A DNA stretch of 64,000 bases, from contig NZ_CP014545.1 in NCBI RefSeq assembly GCF_001586275.1, positions 1,142,501-1,206,500 on the forward strand, in the 5' to 3' direction. Every line of letters starts with the position of its first letter. The stretch's first letter is position 1. Source of the DNA: Sphingorhabdus sp. M41. GTDB lineage: Bacteria > Pseudomonadota > Alphaproteobacteria > Sphingomonadales > Sphingomonadaceae. The translations under genes were made by a program, and so were the position numbers. The notes under the pieces were generated by a model. The model saw only the letters and a list, made by a program, of their open reading frames with translations, had not been told where the DNA came from and made no database searches. Positions 53,261 through 62,419 of the stretch are shown piece by piece.

Positions 53261-56200
53261 ATGGAAGAAGAAATCGCCAATGACCCCGTCGGTCGCCGCT
53301 CCCGGTTTCGACTGTTCGGCGGGATATTGCTTGTTCTGATTCTGCTCGGCCTGATTGCCCTGTGGGTGAGTCGGACGACACTGGCCGACAATTTGGTCAA
53401 ATCGCAGCTCGAACAGATGGATGTTGCGGCCACTTATGAGATCGAGGAAATCGGGCTCCGCAAACAGGTCATTCGCAATCTGGTCATCGGTGATCCGGAG
53501 CGGCCGGATCTGACCGCTGACCTGGTCGAGGTCGGCAACTCGCTGACGCTGGGCGGAGTCGGCATCAACTGGGTCAGCGCGAGCGGCGTGAAGCTGTTCG
53601 GGCGGATGGAAAATGGCAAGCTCAGCTTCGGCGAGCTCGACAAATTTACCGATCCGGAAGATGACAGCCCGCTGGCACTGCCGGATATCTGGCTGGGTTT
53701 GGCCGACGCGAAGCTTCGGATAGACAGCGATTATGGCGTCATTGGACTGGCACTCAATGGTAAAGGCGAGTTGCACGACGGTTTCAGCGGAGAGATCGCG
53801 GCGATCAGCCGAAGCCTGAATGCGGGCGGCTGCGGTCTCCGGAAACCGACCTTCTTTGGCGAAGTGGCAATACGCGGCAAGAAACCGCATCTCGAGGGTC
53901 CTTTGCGGCTGCCTTCTGTCACGTGCGATGATCTTGATCTGAGTGCGGATGATTTTGCAGCGCAAGTCTCGGTCGATCTCGGCGTCGATCTGGCGAGTTG
54001 GTCCGGCAATGTCGGTCTGGTCGGTGGCCCGTTGCGCTATGCCGACTATAGCAGTCAGGAAATCAAGGCGAGCCTGGAACTGGCCGGTGACTTGAAACAG
54101 AGCAGCGGCGATATCGACCTGACCGCCAGCGGTTTGAAATCTCCTTTTGGCAAGGCCGCCGTTTCTCAGATCAAGGGGCCATTTGAAGTCGGTTATGGCG
54201 GCGCGCAGATGACGGCCAGCTTTACTGGTCAGCCGGAAATTCGCGGTGCCCAGGTTTCGCAAAATCTTTTGCGGCAGGCCGGGAGCCTGTCTGCTTCCGT
54301 CGCGGGGACTCCGGTAGGTCCTATCGCGGACCGGCTGGCGAAAGCCGTTCAGCAGGCCGGAAACCAGTTCGATATATCCAGCGATATAAAATTTTCCAAG
54401 ACCGCCGACCGGACAACGCTCTCGCTCAATGAACTCGGCGCGCGCTCGCGCTCTGGCGCCACGCTGACACTGAGTGAGCCAATGCTATTGGCCTTTACCG
54501 ACAAGAATATCAGGATGCTCGCCGACGGTCCCATTCAGCTTGCCGGCGGTGGTTTTCCCAGCGCCAAATTGCTGCTCGACGACGGCAGCCTGTCTCGCGG
54601 ATTTTCCGGCCGGCTGGAAATGGCCAATTATCAGGTCGGTTCGGCACAGCTGAAGATTCCGGCACTGGCTTTTTCACCGACGAAACAGGGCGGCACCAAT
54701 ATCGACGGGCGGATCATCCTGACCGGACCGCTCGGGGACGGGCAGATTACCGGGCTGCAGGTGCCGGTCAGCGGAAATGTCAGCAGGAATGGCGATTTCG
54801 CGCTGTTCCGCCAGTGTATCAACCTGCAATTTGCCAGCCTGCGCACCGCTTCCTTGCGCGCCGGGCCGACCAGCGCGCGCTTGTGTCCGCAGGGCAATGC
54901 CATTGTGACCGGCAGCGGATCGGGAGTGAATATCGCGGCCAATGCGCCCTCGCTCAAGCTGAACGGCGCTGTCGGCAACATGCCGCTGGTGATTACGAGC
55001 GGCGCGCTGGGTTTTTCCCTGGCGAAAGGTCTGACGGCGCAAAATGTCGGTATCAGGCTGGGCACTGCTGACAGTATGACCAGTTTCGATATGGCGATGC
55101 TGAGCGCAGCTTTCGGAAGCACGATCAATGGACGAATAGAAGGTGCTTCCGGGAAGATCGCCAATGTCCCGCTTTTGATGGAAAAGGTCGAAGGCGACTG
55201 GCGTTATGAGAATGGCAAATTCCTGGCCGATGCCAGTCTGCTGGTCCGCGATGAGCAACCGGTGGAACGTTTTCGCCCCTTGATCAGCAACGACGTCAAA
55301 CTGGCTTTCGACGGCAATGATATTGCCGCAACGGGTTGGCTGCGCGAGCCCGATACCCTGATTGAAATTGCTGCCGTGGATATTGTCCATAGTTTGAAGA
55401 GCAGCGTGGGCAGGGCGCTGATTGACGTCCAGTCGCTGATGTTCAATGAACGCCTGCAGCCGGAGCAGCTGACTCCGCTGACCCTGGGTGTGATCGCCAA
55501 TGTCCAAGGGGAAATATCAGGGGTGGGGCGGATCAACTGGGATTCGTCTGAAAATGGCATCAAGAGCACCGGGACGTTCAAGACCCACGGCATGAATCTG
55601 GCGGCAGCTTTCGGTCCGGTGACCGGCCTTGCTGGCGAAATTCAATTTTCCGATCTGCTCGCGCTGGAGACCGGCCCGGGCCAGATTGTAAGTCTTTCCG
55701 AAGTCAATCCCGGTATTGCCGTGTTCAACGGGCAAATTCGCTACCGCCTGCTTCCGGACTTTAAATTGCAGGTGGAAGCGGGAGAATGGCCTTTTGCCGG
55801 TGGCAAATTATATCTTGAGCCGACCATATTGGATTTGAGCGAAGAAGCCGAGCGGCGACTGCAATTCACCGTCGAAGGCGTTGATGCCGCGCAGTTCCTG
55901 ACTCAGTTTGATTTCGAGAATATGACCGCGACCGGTGTGTTTGATGGCAAGCTGCCGATGGTCTTTGATCAGGATGGCGGCCGGATTGTCGGCGGCTATC
56001 TGGTGGCGCGCGACGGCGGTGGTACGCTCGCCTATGTCGGGGAACTGACCTATGAAGATATGGGCACCATGGCGAACTTTGCCTTCAATGCGCTCAAATC
56101 GATCAAATATCGTAATCTGACCATTGGCATGGACGGTGATATCGCAGGCGAAATCATCACCCAGGTTAAATTTGACGGGTTGCAGCAGGGCGATGATGCG

Positions 56201-56404
56201 AGCCGCAATTTCATCACCAAACAGCTGGCTCGCATCCCGATCCAGTTCAACGTCCGCATCCAGGCACCGTTCATGCAATTGATGAGCAGCGCAAAATCCT
56301 ATTATGAACCGGAAATATTGGTCGGCCAGAATCTGCCAGCGCTGTTGCGGGCGCAGGAGGCCCGGGCAAAGGCAGCAGTGAAGGTTCTCGAAGAAGATGA
56401 ATAG
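53261..56404 (+). CDS. ydbH: YdbH family intermembrane phospholipid transport protein
   Basis: A 1047-residue AsmA-like protein. A basic N-terminus and one hydrophobic helix (about residues 21-43, GGILLVLILLGLIALWV) anchor it in the inner membrane, and the rest is mainly long beta-strands with repeated hydrophobic stretches, as in the DctA-YdbH family. In E. coli YdbH, TamB and YhdP are bridge proteins moving phospholipid to the outer membrane. I choose ATG 53261 because the frame upstream to 53111 overlaps radC control DNA and the usual N-terminus begins here. The stop overlaps the possible longer ynbE start. Confidence 0.87.
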   Translation: MEEEIANDPVGRRSRFRLFGGILLVLILLGLIALWVSRTTLADNLVKSQLEQMDVAATYEIEEIGLRKQVIRNLVIGDPERPDLTADLVEVGNSLTLGGVGINWVSASGVKLFGRMENGKLSFGELDKFTDPEDDSPLALPDIWLGLADAKLRIDSDYGVIGLALNGKGELHDGFSGEIAAISRSLNAGGCGLRKPTFFGEVAIRGKKPHLEGPLRLPSVTCDDLDLSADDFAAQVSVDLGVDLASWSGNVGLVGGPLRYADYSSQEIKASLELAGDLKQSSGDIDLTASGLKSPFGKAAVSQIKGPFEVGYGGAQMTASFTGQPEIRGAQVSQNLLRQAGSLSASVAGTPVGPIADRLAKAVQQAGNQFDISSDIKFSKTADRTTLSLNELGARSRSGATLTLSEPMLLAFTDKNIRMLADGPIQLAGGGFPSAKLLLDDGSLSRGFSGRLEMANYQVGSAQLKIPALAFSPTKQGGTNIDGRIILTGPLGDGQITGLQVPVSGNVSRNGDFALFRQCINLQFASLRTASLRAGPTSARLCPQGNAIVTGSGSGVNIAANAPSLKLNGAVGNMPLVITSGALGFSLAKGLTAQNVGIRLGTADSMTSFDMAMLSAAFGSTINGRIEGASGKIANVPLLMEKVEGDWRYENGKFLADASLLVRDEQPVERFRPLISNDVKLAFDGNDIAATGWLREPDTLIEIAAVDIVHSLKSSVGRALIDVQSLMFNERLQPEQLTPLTLGVIANVQGEISGVGRINWDSSENGIKSTGTFKTHGMNLAAAFGPVTGLAGEIQFSDLLALETGPGQIVSLSEVNPGIAVFNGQIRYRLLPDFKLQVEAGEWPFAGGKLYLEPTILDLSEEAERRLQFTVEGVDAAQFLTQFDFENMTATGVFDGKLPMVFDQDGGRIVGGYLVARDGGGTLAYVGELTYEDMGTMANFAFNALKSIKYRNLTIGMDGDIAGEIITQVKFDGLQQGDDASRNFITKQLARIPIQFNVRIQAPFMQLMSSAKSYYEPEILVGQNLPALLRAQEARAKAAVKVLEEDE

Positions 56405-56426
56405 TCCATTCAGCCGGGGGAAAGCG

Positions 56427-56672
56427 ATGATGCTTTATCAGACAAGTCAATTGACGGATCGATCTTATGGTGCGATTCGTCGCAATATGAGGAGTTTAAC
56501 CACTGCCGGTTTGATGTTGGGAATATTGACAGGGCTTGCCGCCTGCGTGCAGGTCACTGCCCCGGACAAACCGATTGTCATCAATCTCAATATCAATATC
56601 AAGCAGGAAGTGGTGTATCGCCTCGACGGTGATGCAAAAGACCTGATCAACCAAGAAGCGGATATTTTCTAA
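56427..56672 (+). CDS. ynbE: YnbE family lipoprotein
   Basis: An 81-residue lipoprotein with a signal ending in lipobox LAAC (LMLGILTGLAACVQV) and a conserved tail PDKPIVINLNINIKQEVVYR. In E. coli YnbE (61 residues) joins YdbH at the outer membrane. GGGGGAAAG before ATG 56427 supports that start, yet starting at ATG 56487 would give exactly 61 residues and match E. coli; the start is uncertain. It lies between ydbH and ydbL, the stop overlapping the ydbL start (TAATG). Confidence 0.82.
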   Translation: MMLYQTSQLTDRSYGAIRRNMRSLTTAGLMLGILTGLAACVQVTAPDKPIVINLNINIKQEVVYRLDGDAKDLINQEADIF

Positions 56673-57067
56673 TGTTTGACTATGTAAAGAAAAACAAGGC
56701 TTTGGCTGTAATCGGCGGGCTGGTTTTGACCGCAGTCGTGGCTGTACCGGTCATGGCGCAACGCGATCCCGCCTATGAAGCGGCCCGGTCGTCGGGCGCG
56801 ATTGGCGAAAAGCCTGATGGCTATCTTGGCTATGTGAAGTCGCCTTCACCGGCGATCAAGGCGCTGGTCGAGGATATCAATATCAAGCGCAAGGCGGCCT
56901 ATACCCGCAAGGCGCAGGAAACCAATTCGACGGTCGAGCAGTTCGCTTTCACCTCGGGCTGCAACCTGATCATGCGGACCGCGGCTGGTGAAAAATATCA
57001 GACGCCGGCCGGGACCTGGAACACGCGGGACAGTTCTGATCCGGTGCGGGATTCTCGCTGCCCCTGA
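56672..57067 (+). CDS. ydbL: YdbL family (DUF1318) periplasmic protein
   Basis: A 131-residue exported protein with an N-terminal hydrophobic signal (KALAVIGGLVLTAVVAVPVMA) and a DUF1318 domain with GAIGEKPDGYLGYVKS. In E. coli YdbL is the third product of the ydbH-ynbE-ydbL operon and affects function of the bridge. The C-terminal Cys-rich end (CNLIM...SRCP) could form a disulfide. A bidirectional terminator follows. Confidence 0.87.
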   Translation: MFDYVKKNKALAVIGGLVLTAVVAVPVMAQRDPAYEAARSSGAIGEKPDGYLGYVKSPSPAIKALVEDINIKRKAAYTRKAQETNSTVEQFAFTSGCNLIMRTAAGEKYQTPAGTWNTRDSSDPVRDSRCP

Positions 57068-57092
57068 GCCAGAGTATAAAATCAATGACGGG

Positions 57093-57130
57093 AAGGCGTG
57101 CCAGCTAGTCTGGCGCGCCTTTTTCTTTTT
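57093..57130. terminator. Bidirectional intrinsic terminator after ydbL
   Basis: AAGGCGTGCCAG and CTGGCGCGCCTT form a stem with one mismatch around CTAGT, followed by a T-rich run. The minus-strand MscS stop codon (57105-57107) lies in the loop. Confidence 0.75.
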
Positions 57131-58499
57131 CATTGCCGAATGACCCGCTGACCAGATGCAGGTCGCGCTGAGGGAAGGGGATGGCGATGCCATATTTGCT
57201 CAGCGCCGTTTCAATCTCCCAGCAATAGGTCGCATGAACCTTGCCCGGCTTCTTGGTCGCTTCGTCGGTCAGCCAGACGATCAGTTCGAAATCAAGGCTG
57301 CTGTCGCCAAATCCGACCAGCCAGACATCAGGCTTGCGGTTCTTGAAGCCCTTCAGGGTGAATTCGACATTGTCGGCCGCTTCCAATATCGCCTTTTTAA
57401 CCAGATCCTTGTCGGTTCCATAGGCGACGCCGACTGGCACGTGCATGCGGCGCTTGGCTTCCCGCAAGGTCCAGTTGATCACCCGTTTGTTGATGAATTC
57501 CGAATTGGGGACCAGCATGTCGATATTGTCGTTGGTGGTGATCAGGGTGCTGCGGACGTTGATTTCCCGCACTTCGCCGGTGATGCCGCTTTCCAGATCG
57601 ACAAAATCTCCGACCTTGAGCGTTTTTTCGAGAATGATGATGATGCCGGCGACGAAATTGGAGAAAATCGACTGCAGGCCAAAGCCGATGCCGACACCGA
57701 GAGCGCCGGTGAACACGGCGAATGCGGTGAGGTCGATGCCGATCATGTTGAGCGCGATGAAAATGGCGATGCCGATCATCAAGATGCGGACCAGTTGACC
57801 GAACAGCCCGCGGACCGAGGGGGTCATTCGCTCGGACTTGCTCAGCCGCGTTTCAATGAGGCGGGAGAAAAAGGAGGCACCCCAAACAAGCGCAACCGCG
57901 ATCACCAGAACCTTGAATATATCGAGGAGGGAAAGATCCTCGCCCAACGGTAATACAAGACTGTCGATAAATTCGATCAGCGGCGTGAACAGGCGCACCA
58001 CCACCAGCAGTGCCCCGATTATTGTCAGAACGATGATCGTCCAGCGCCACAACGGATCACGGCTGGTCAGGGCGAAGGTGCGAATGATGAGCGTTGCGAC
58101 GAGCGCCGCGCCGACTATCCGCATATAGTCCACCGGAATGCCGCGTCCGGCGAAGCCCGAGATGATCAGCCAGATAATCGTGGAAGCAATGAGCGGAAAG
58201 ACCAGCGTAGCCGAGACGGCTTCATATTTTCCGCCGCGAAAACTCTCAGCCAGATCGGCAAAGAAGCCGCCGGTCGCGGCCCGTAATATGCGGGTAAAAA
58301 TGAAGCCGAGCGCGAGCGCGACAACGATCCCGCCCAGCTGCAACCAGATTGTGCCTGACAGCAGCTCCGCCTGCATGCGCAGTAAGAAGGAGGAAAAAAA
58401 CGTGCTGATGTCGCGAAAGCCTTCGCCGATATCCTGAATCGACGGGACATCGGTTATGTCCGGTATGGTATTCGCTAGGGCAAGAAAGTGCACGATCAT
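57105..58499 (-). CDS. Mechanosensitive ion channel (MscS family)
   Basis: A 464-residue inner-membrane protein with about five N-terminal transmembrane helices and the MscS pore/beta domain: GALGVGIGFGLQSIFSNFVAGIIII, then DFVDLESGITGEVREINVRST. The N-terminal part is longer than in E. coli MscS. It opens at high membrane tension on osmotic downshock. It is the third gene of the CDF-zntB-mscS group, 4 bases after zntB. Confidence 0.88.
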   Translation of the reverse strand: MIVHFLALANTIPDITDVPSIQDIGEGFRDISTFFSSFLLRMQAELLSGTIWLQLGGIVVALALGFIFTRILRAATGGFFADLAESFRGGKYEAVSATLVFPLIASTIIWLIISGFAGRGIPVDYMRIVGAALVATLIIRTFALTSRDPLWRWTIIVLTIIGALLVVVRLFTPLIEFIDSLVLPLGEDLSLLDIFKVLVIAVALVWGASFFSRLIETRLSKSERMTPSVRGLFGQLVRILMIGIAIFIALNMIGIDLTAFAVFTGALGVGIGFGLQSIFSNFVAGIIIILEKTLKVGDFVDLESGITGEVREINVRSTLITTNDNIDMLVPNSEFINKRVINWTLREAKRRMHVPVGVAYGTDKDLVKKAILEAADNVEFTLKGFKNRKPDVWLVGFGDSSLDFELIVWLTDEATKKPGKVHATYCWEIETALSKYGIAIPFPQRDLHLVSGSFGNEKEKGAPD

Positions 58500-58503
58500 A
58501 TTT

Positions 58504-59553
58504 TCATATCCATTTCAGGCGCCGGAGTACGTAAACTTCGGTGACCATCAATATCGTCATGATGGCGCAGGTGATCCAGAACGCCACATTGCTGTTCACC
58601 CCGGGCATGCCGCCGACATTGATGCCGAGCAACCCGGTCAGAAAACTGAGCGGCAGGAAAATGGCGGCGACAATGGACAAGGCGTACATCGTCCGGTTCA
58701 TCGATTCCGCCATTTTGTTGGCCAGTTCGTCCAGCACCACGATCGCCCGGTCGCGCGCCGCATCCAGATCTTCCAGATAGCGCAGCGTCCGGTCGGCGGT
58801 TTCCCGCAATGCCATGCGGTGACTGGGCGTGAGCCAGTCCGGTGCATCATATTGCAAATTGGCCAGCGCTTCACGTTGCGGAGACAAATAACGGCGCAAA
58901 GCCACAGTATCCTGGCGCGATTCGGCGATTTTGCTACGCAATCTGGTTGGTTGTTCGGTATCAACCTGCGCTTCCAAGGCATCGAGCCGGTCTTCCAGTT
59001 CGATAATGACATCGTTGATTTTCAGGGACAGTCGCTCCGAAAGAGCAACGAACAGATCGGCAGTCGTTTCGGCCCCATGCGCGCCATCGACAATCTCTGA
59101 AAGCACATCGCGGGGTGTCATCAGCCTCTCGTAGCGCACCGTGATGATCCGCTTTGGCTCCACCCACATGCGCAGGGCAACCATGTCCTCGGGTTCGGCA
59201 CCTTCGTTGAGATTGACGCCGCGCAGGATCACCAGCAGCCCGTCGTCAACCCGCAGGCTGCGGGGGCGTGACTCCTTGGCCAGCAAGGCACCGACCACGG
59301 GGGCAGGGATCCCGGATTTTTCGCGCAACCATGTTTCCGCCCGCTCAGAAACATTGTCGAGATGGAGCCAGAGCGGATTTTTTTCGGTGTCGGTCGCTTC
59401 GATTTCCGCCCAATCGCACAGTCTTCCGCCGCCTTTGCCGTCCAATATGCATCCGAACAACAGCCCGTCTTCCGGTTCGATGTCATGCACGCGGGAATTT
59501 ATCACGGCTTTGCTATTCACTGGCTGCTCCTGCTTGCGATCTGGCCCTTTCAT
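58504..59553 (-). CDS. zntB: CorA/ZntB-type metal ion transporter
   Basis: A 349-residue protein with a large cytoplasmic domain and two C-terminal transmembrane helices. The signature between them is GINVGGMPG, which in place of GMN marks ZntB-like proteins of zinc transport rather than CorA magnesium channels. It follows the CDF gene by 15 bases and precedes the MscS gene by 4. Transport direction and ion are not certain. Confidence 0.85.
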   Translation of the reverse strand: MKGPDRKQEQPVNSKAVINSRVHDIEPEDGLLFGCILDGKGGGRLCDWAEIEATDTEKNPLWLHLDNVSERAETWLREKSGIPAPVVGALLAKESRPRSLRVDDGLLVILRGVNLNEGAEPEDMVALRMWVEPKRIITVRYERLMTPRDVLSEIVDGAHGAETTADLFVALSERLSLKINDVIIELEDRLDALEAQVDTEQPTRLRSKIAESRQDTVALRRYLSPQREALANLQYDAPDWLTPSHRMALRETADRTLRYLEDLDAARDRAIVVLDELANKMAESMNRTMYALSIVAAIFLPLSFLTGLLGINVGGMPGVNSNVAFWITCAIMTILMVTEVYVLRRLKWI

Positions 59554-59568
59554 TTTGCGTCGCCCTGA

Positions 59569-60537
59569 TTATTTTCCATCGGGCGGTCGCTGCGAACTCA
59601 TTTCGCCGGCAGCGATTGCCGTAGCATGATGCTGGCGCCAGCTTTGTGCCTCGATGAATATCCGCTTCACTTGCGGAAATTCGTGTTTGATCGTCTTTTC
59701 AAAATCGGTAATCGCCTGTTCGACCTTGTCGGCGGTCAAACTGTCATCAAAATCGACACTGGCTGCCAGCAATATATCTTCCGGCCCCATATGCATGGTC
59801 AATATTTCATTGAGCCCGGTGATCCTCTTGTCATCGGACACCACAGCGCGGATCCCGGCGACCACTTCCGGGGAAGCGCCTTCGCCAATCAGCAGGCCCT
59901 TGCTTTCATAAGCCAGTAGCAACGCGACAAAGGCCAGAACAACGCCGATGCAAATCGACGCAATGCCATCGAGTATCGGCATATTGAAATATTGTGAGGC
60001 GAATATGCCGGCAAATGCGATGATCAATCCCGCCATTGCGGCGCTGTCCTCGAACAGGATCGTGAAAACCGTCGGGTCCTTTGAGTTGCGCACGGCCGCA
60101 TACCAGGACTGGTCCCCTCGCGTGCGCCGGAATTCCCGAAAGGCTACCCACCAGGCCGCGCCTTCGAATAGCATCGCCAAGCCCAGAACCGCGTAAGACC
60201 ATATTGGCGATTCCACCGGGTGCGGATTGTAAAGACTTTGCACGCCTTCGTAGATGGAAATTCCGGCACCAACCGCGAAGATCAATATCGCCACCACGAA
60301 GGTCCAGAAATATAATTCCATGCCATAGCCGAATGGATGTTTCTCATCAGGCGGACGTACGGCGCGTTTAAGGCCGAACAGAATCAATAGCTGGTTGCCG
60401 CTGTCGACAACCGAATGGACGCCTTCGCTGAACATGGCGGAGCTGCCGGTGACGGAAGCCGCCACAAATTTGGAAACGGCAATCAGGCTGTTGCCAGCCA
60501 ATGCCGCGTAAATAACCGTCTTCGAACCTGATGCCAT
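59569..60537 (-). CDS. Cation diffusion facilitator (CDF) transporter
   Basis: A 322-residue protein with about six transmembrane helices and a C-terminal cytoplasmic domain. The first half shows EGVHSVVDSGNQLLILFG and a His/Asp-rich loop (PPDEKHPFGYG). The layout resembles the FieF/SLC30A9 type. It probably exports a divalent metal such as Zn2+ or Fe2+ in exchange for protons; the ion is inferred. It leads a three-gene operon with zntB and mscS. Confidence 0.85.
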   Translation of the reverse strand: MASGSKTVIYAALAGNSLIAVSKFVAASVTGSSAMFSEGVHSVVDSGNQLLILFGLKRAVRPPDEKHPFGYGMELYFWTFVVAILIFAVGAGISIYEGVQSLYNPHPVESPIWSYAVLGLAMLFEGAAWWVAFREFRRTRGDQSWYAAVRNSKDPTVFTILFEDSAAMAGLIIAFAGIFASQYFNMPILDGIASICIGVVLAFVALLLAYESKGLLIGEGASPEVVAGIRAVVSDDKRITGLNEILTMHMGPEDILLAASVDFDDSLTADKVEQAITDFEKTIKHEFPQVKRIFIEAQSWRQHHATAIAAGEMSSQRPPDGK

Positions 60538-60735
60538 AAACGCGGCTCCCTTGCCTTGTGCAGGCAGCCTTCCACCACAATCTGTCTCGCGTCAAGAAAA
60601 TGGCCGATGACGAAAGGTCCCTCCGGGCCATTCTCCCGATCGTTCCGCAGCGCCTTTTTTTGTCCGAATGCCGGCCTGAATGTCTCTCGAATTTGCCCGC
60701 TTAATCCATGTAATTTCTGCGTTGCAGCATTGCTG
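60538..60735. other. Noncoding stretch between CDF gene and F0 operon promoter
   Basis: About 200 bases between divergent transcription units. I see no credible gene or RNA in it. Confidence 0.4.
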
Positions 60736-60764
60736 TTGACTTGGGCTCGCTGCTTTCCTAAACG
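60736..60764 (+). promoter_or_regulatory. Probable promoter of the F0 ATP synthase operon
   Basis: TTGACT (60736-60741) and TAAACG (60759-60764) are spaced by 17 bases, 77 bases before the atpI start. The leader that follows ends in AAGGGG before the ATG. Confidence 0.5.
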
Positions 60765-60841
60765 GACCGCGCCTTGGCGGGTCGGCCTGCTGTTGTTTAT
60801 GGCTCTTTTTGGCGCTCTTCGGGGCTTTTTAAGGGGTTGTA

Positions 60842-61189
60842 ATGGCAGTAAGCGAATCTGATCAGGATCCCCTCGAAGAGGATGTGCGGGTTTCATCGCT
60901 GGAAGAGCGGCTGGAATCGGCGCAGAATAGAGAGCGGATCAAAGCGGGGCACCGGAGCAAGGGGCCAGACGAAAGTCAGGGGCTCGGCGCAAGGGTGCTA
61001 AGCTATTTAATTGGAGGCGTGGCTGCCGGTTTTTTGATTGGGTGGATTTTCGACACCTGGTTGGGAACGACGCCATTGTTCCTGTTGCTATTCTTCTTCC
61101 TCGGAACGGGAGTAGCGTTCAGGAAAATTTATGTGATTGCGAGCCAGCCGGTAGACGATATCGGAACGGCGATAACAGATGATGATTGA
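60842..61189 (+). CDS. atpI: ATP synthase accessory protein AtpI/AtpZ
   Basis: A 115-residue protein with a charged N-terminus and two transmembrane helices (about residues 57-75 and 80-100). It matches AtpI, which assists assembly of the c-ring or Mg2+ supply. AAGGGG stands just before the ATG. It begins the F0 operon, as in other Alphaproteobacteria. Confidence 0.85.
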   Translation: MAVSESDQDPLEEDVRVSSLEERLESAQNRERIKAGHRSKGPDESQGLGARVLSYLIGGVAAGFLIGWIFDTWLGTTPLFLLLFFFLGTGVAFRKIYVIASQPVDDIGTAITDDD

Positions 61190-61207
61190 CGATCAGGGGT
61201 TAAATTA

Positions 61208-61987
61208 GTGGCTACCGAAGGCAAAATTGATCCTATGCACCAATTCGAAGTGCAGCCCATCTTTGATGGCTTCACTTTATTTGGTCAGCAGATCAATTTC
61301 ACCAACAGCGCGCTTTGGATGTTTCTTGTCCTTGGCCTGCTTTATGTATTCATGATCGGCGGTATGAAGCGCGAGCTCGTTCCCGGTCGCTGGCAGGTCA
61401 TGGTTGAGGGTATTGTCGGATTTATCGACAATCTCATCCTCAACAGCATCGGTCCCAATGGCAAGAAATATACGCCCTGGATCTTCACCCTGTTCATGTT
61501 CATTCTATTTTCGAACCTGCTCGGCATGATGCCCTTTGGTATCATTCCCGGTGTTCATCCGTTCACCGTTACCAGCCAGTTCACGGTTACCGGCCTGTTG
61601 GCAGCGATCAGCTTTTCGATCGTGCTGATTGTGGGCTTCTGGAAACATGGCTTTAAATTTTTCAGCCTGTTCATTCCCCATGGCACGCCGGTACCGATGA
61701 TTCCGCTGATTTTCATGGTCGAAGTGCTTTCCTTCCTCGTTCGCCCGTTCAGCCTCGCGCTGCGACTGTTTGTTGCGATGATCGCTGGCCATATCCTGAT
61801 CAAGGTGTTCGCGAGCTTTGTCGTTCAGGCTATTGACGCAGGCGGTGCCAGCTGGGGTATCGCGCTTCTCAGCATCATCTTCATCGCCTTCGTCAGTGCG
61901 CTGGAACTTCTGGTCTGTGCCATTCAAGCCTATGTTTTCGCTCTGCTCACAACATTGTACATCAATGATGCGGAAAATCTTCACTAA
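61208..61987 (+). CDS. atpB: ATP synthase F0 subunit a
   Basis: A 259-residue membrane subunit forming the proton half-channels. The family arginine lies in FSLALRLFVAMIAGHIL, and five to six helices are visible. The start is GTG with AGGGG upstream. Present with subunits c, b' and b, with the F1 genes elsewhere in the genome, a typical alphaproteobacterial arrangement. Confidence 0.95.
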   Translation: MATEGKIDPMHQFEVQPIFDGFTLFGQQINFTNSALWMFLVLGLLYVFMIGGMKRELVPGRWQVMVEGIVGFIDNLILNSIGPNGKKYTPWIFTLFMFILFSNLLGMMPFGIIPGVHPFTVTSQFTVTGLLAAISFSIVLIVGFWKHGFKFFSLFIPHGTPVPMIPLIFMVEVLSFLVRPFSLALRLFVAMIAGHILIKVFASFVVQAIDAGGASWGIALLSIIFIAFVSALELLVCAIQAYVFALLTTLYINDAENLH

Positions 61988-62026
61988 GTCACTTTCAATC
62001 CTAGTTTCACAATACGGAGTTTAAAA

Positions 62027-62347
62027 ATGAATCTCGCTTCTGCACAAGTAATCGGCGCTGGCCTTGCTGCCATCGGTATCGGAGTTTCTGCTGCTGGTGT
62101 TGGTAACGTCTTCGCTTCCTTCCTCGAAGGCGCTTTGCGTAACCCATCTGCGGCTGACGGCCAGCAGGGTCGTCTGTTCATCGGCTTTGCTGCTGCTGAA
62201 TTGCTTGGTCTGATCGCCTTTGCCGTTGCAATGATGATCCTTTACGCTCCACCAGCTGACAATTCGGTTGAAGTCGTTGCAGTGGAAGCTGCAGCGGTCG
62301 ACGCGCCAGCTGCAGTAGAAGCACCGGCAGCTGCACCAGCAGAATAA
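62027..62347 (+). CDS. atpE: ATP synthase F0 subunit c with C-terminal extension
   Basis: A 106-residue proteolipid. The two helices, the RNP loop (RNPSAADGQQGR) and the proton-carrying Glu58 in AAAELLGLIAF are normal. The c subunit usually ends near the second helix (about 75 residues); here about 30 extra residues follow, rich in Ala, Val, Pro and Glu. The tail would project from the ring on the periplasmic side, as both c termini do. ACGGAG precedes the ATG. Confidence 0.93.
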   Translation: MNLASAQVIGAGLAAIGIGVSAAGVGNVFASFLEGALRNPSAADGQQGRLFIGFAAAELLGLIAFAVAMMILYAPPADNSVEVVAVEAAAVDAPAAVEAPAAAPAE

Positions 62348-62419
62348 TCATCAGAGCGGGTTGGCGTTGCCGACCCGCTCTAACTTGCCGATTTTGCTTT
62401 TCGAAACATCAGGTGAATA

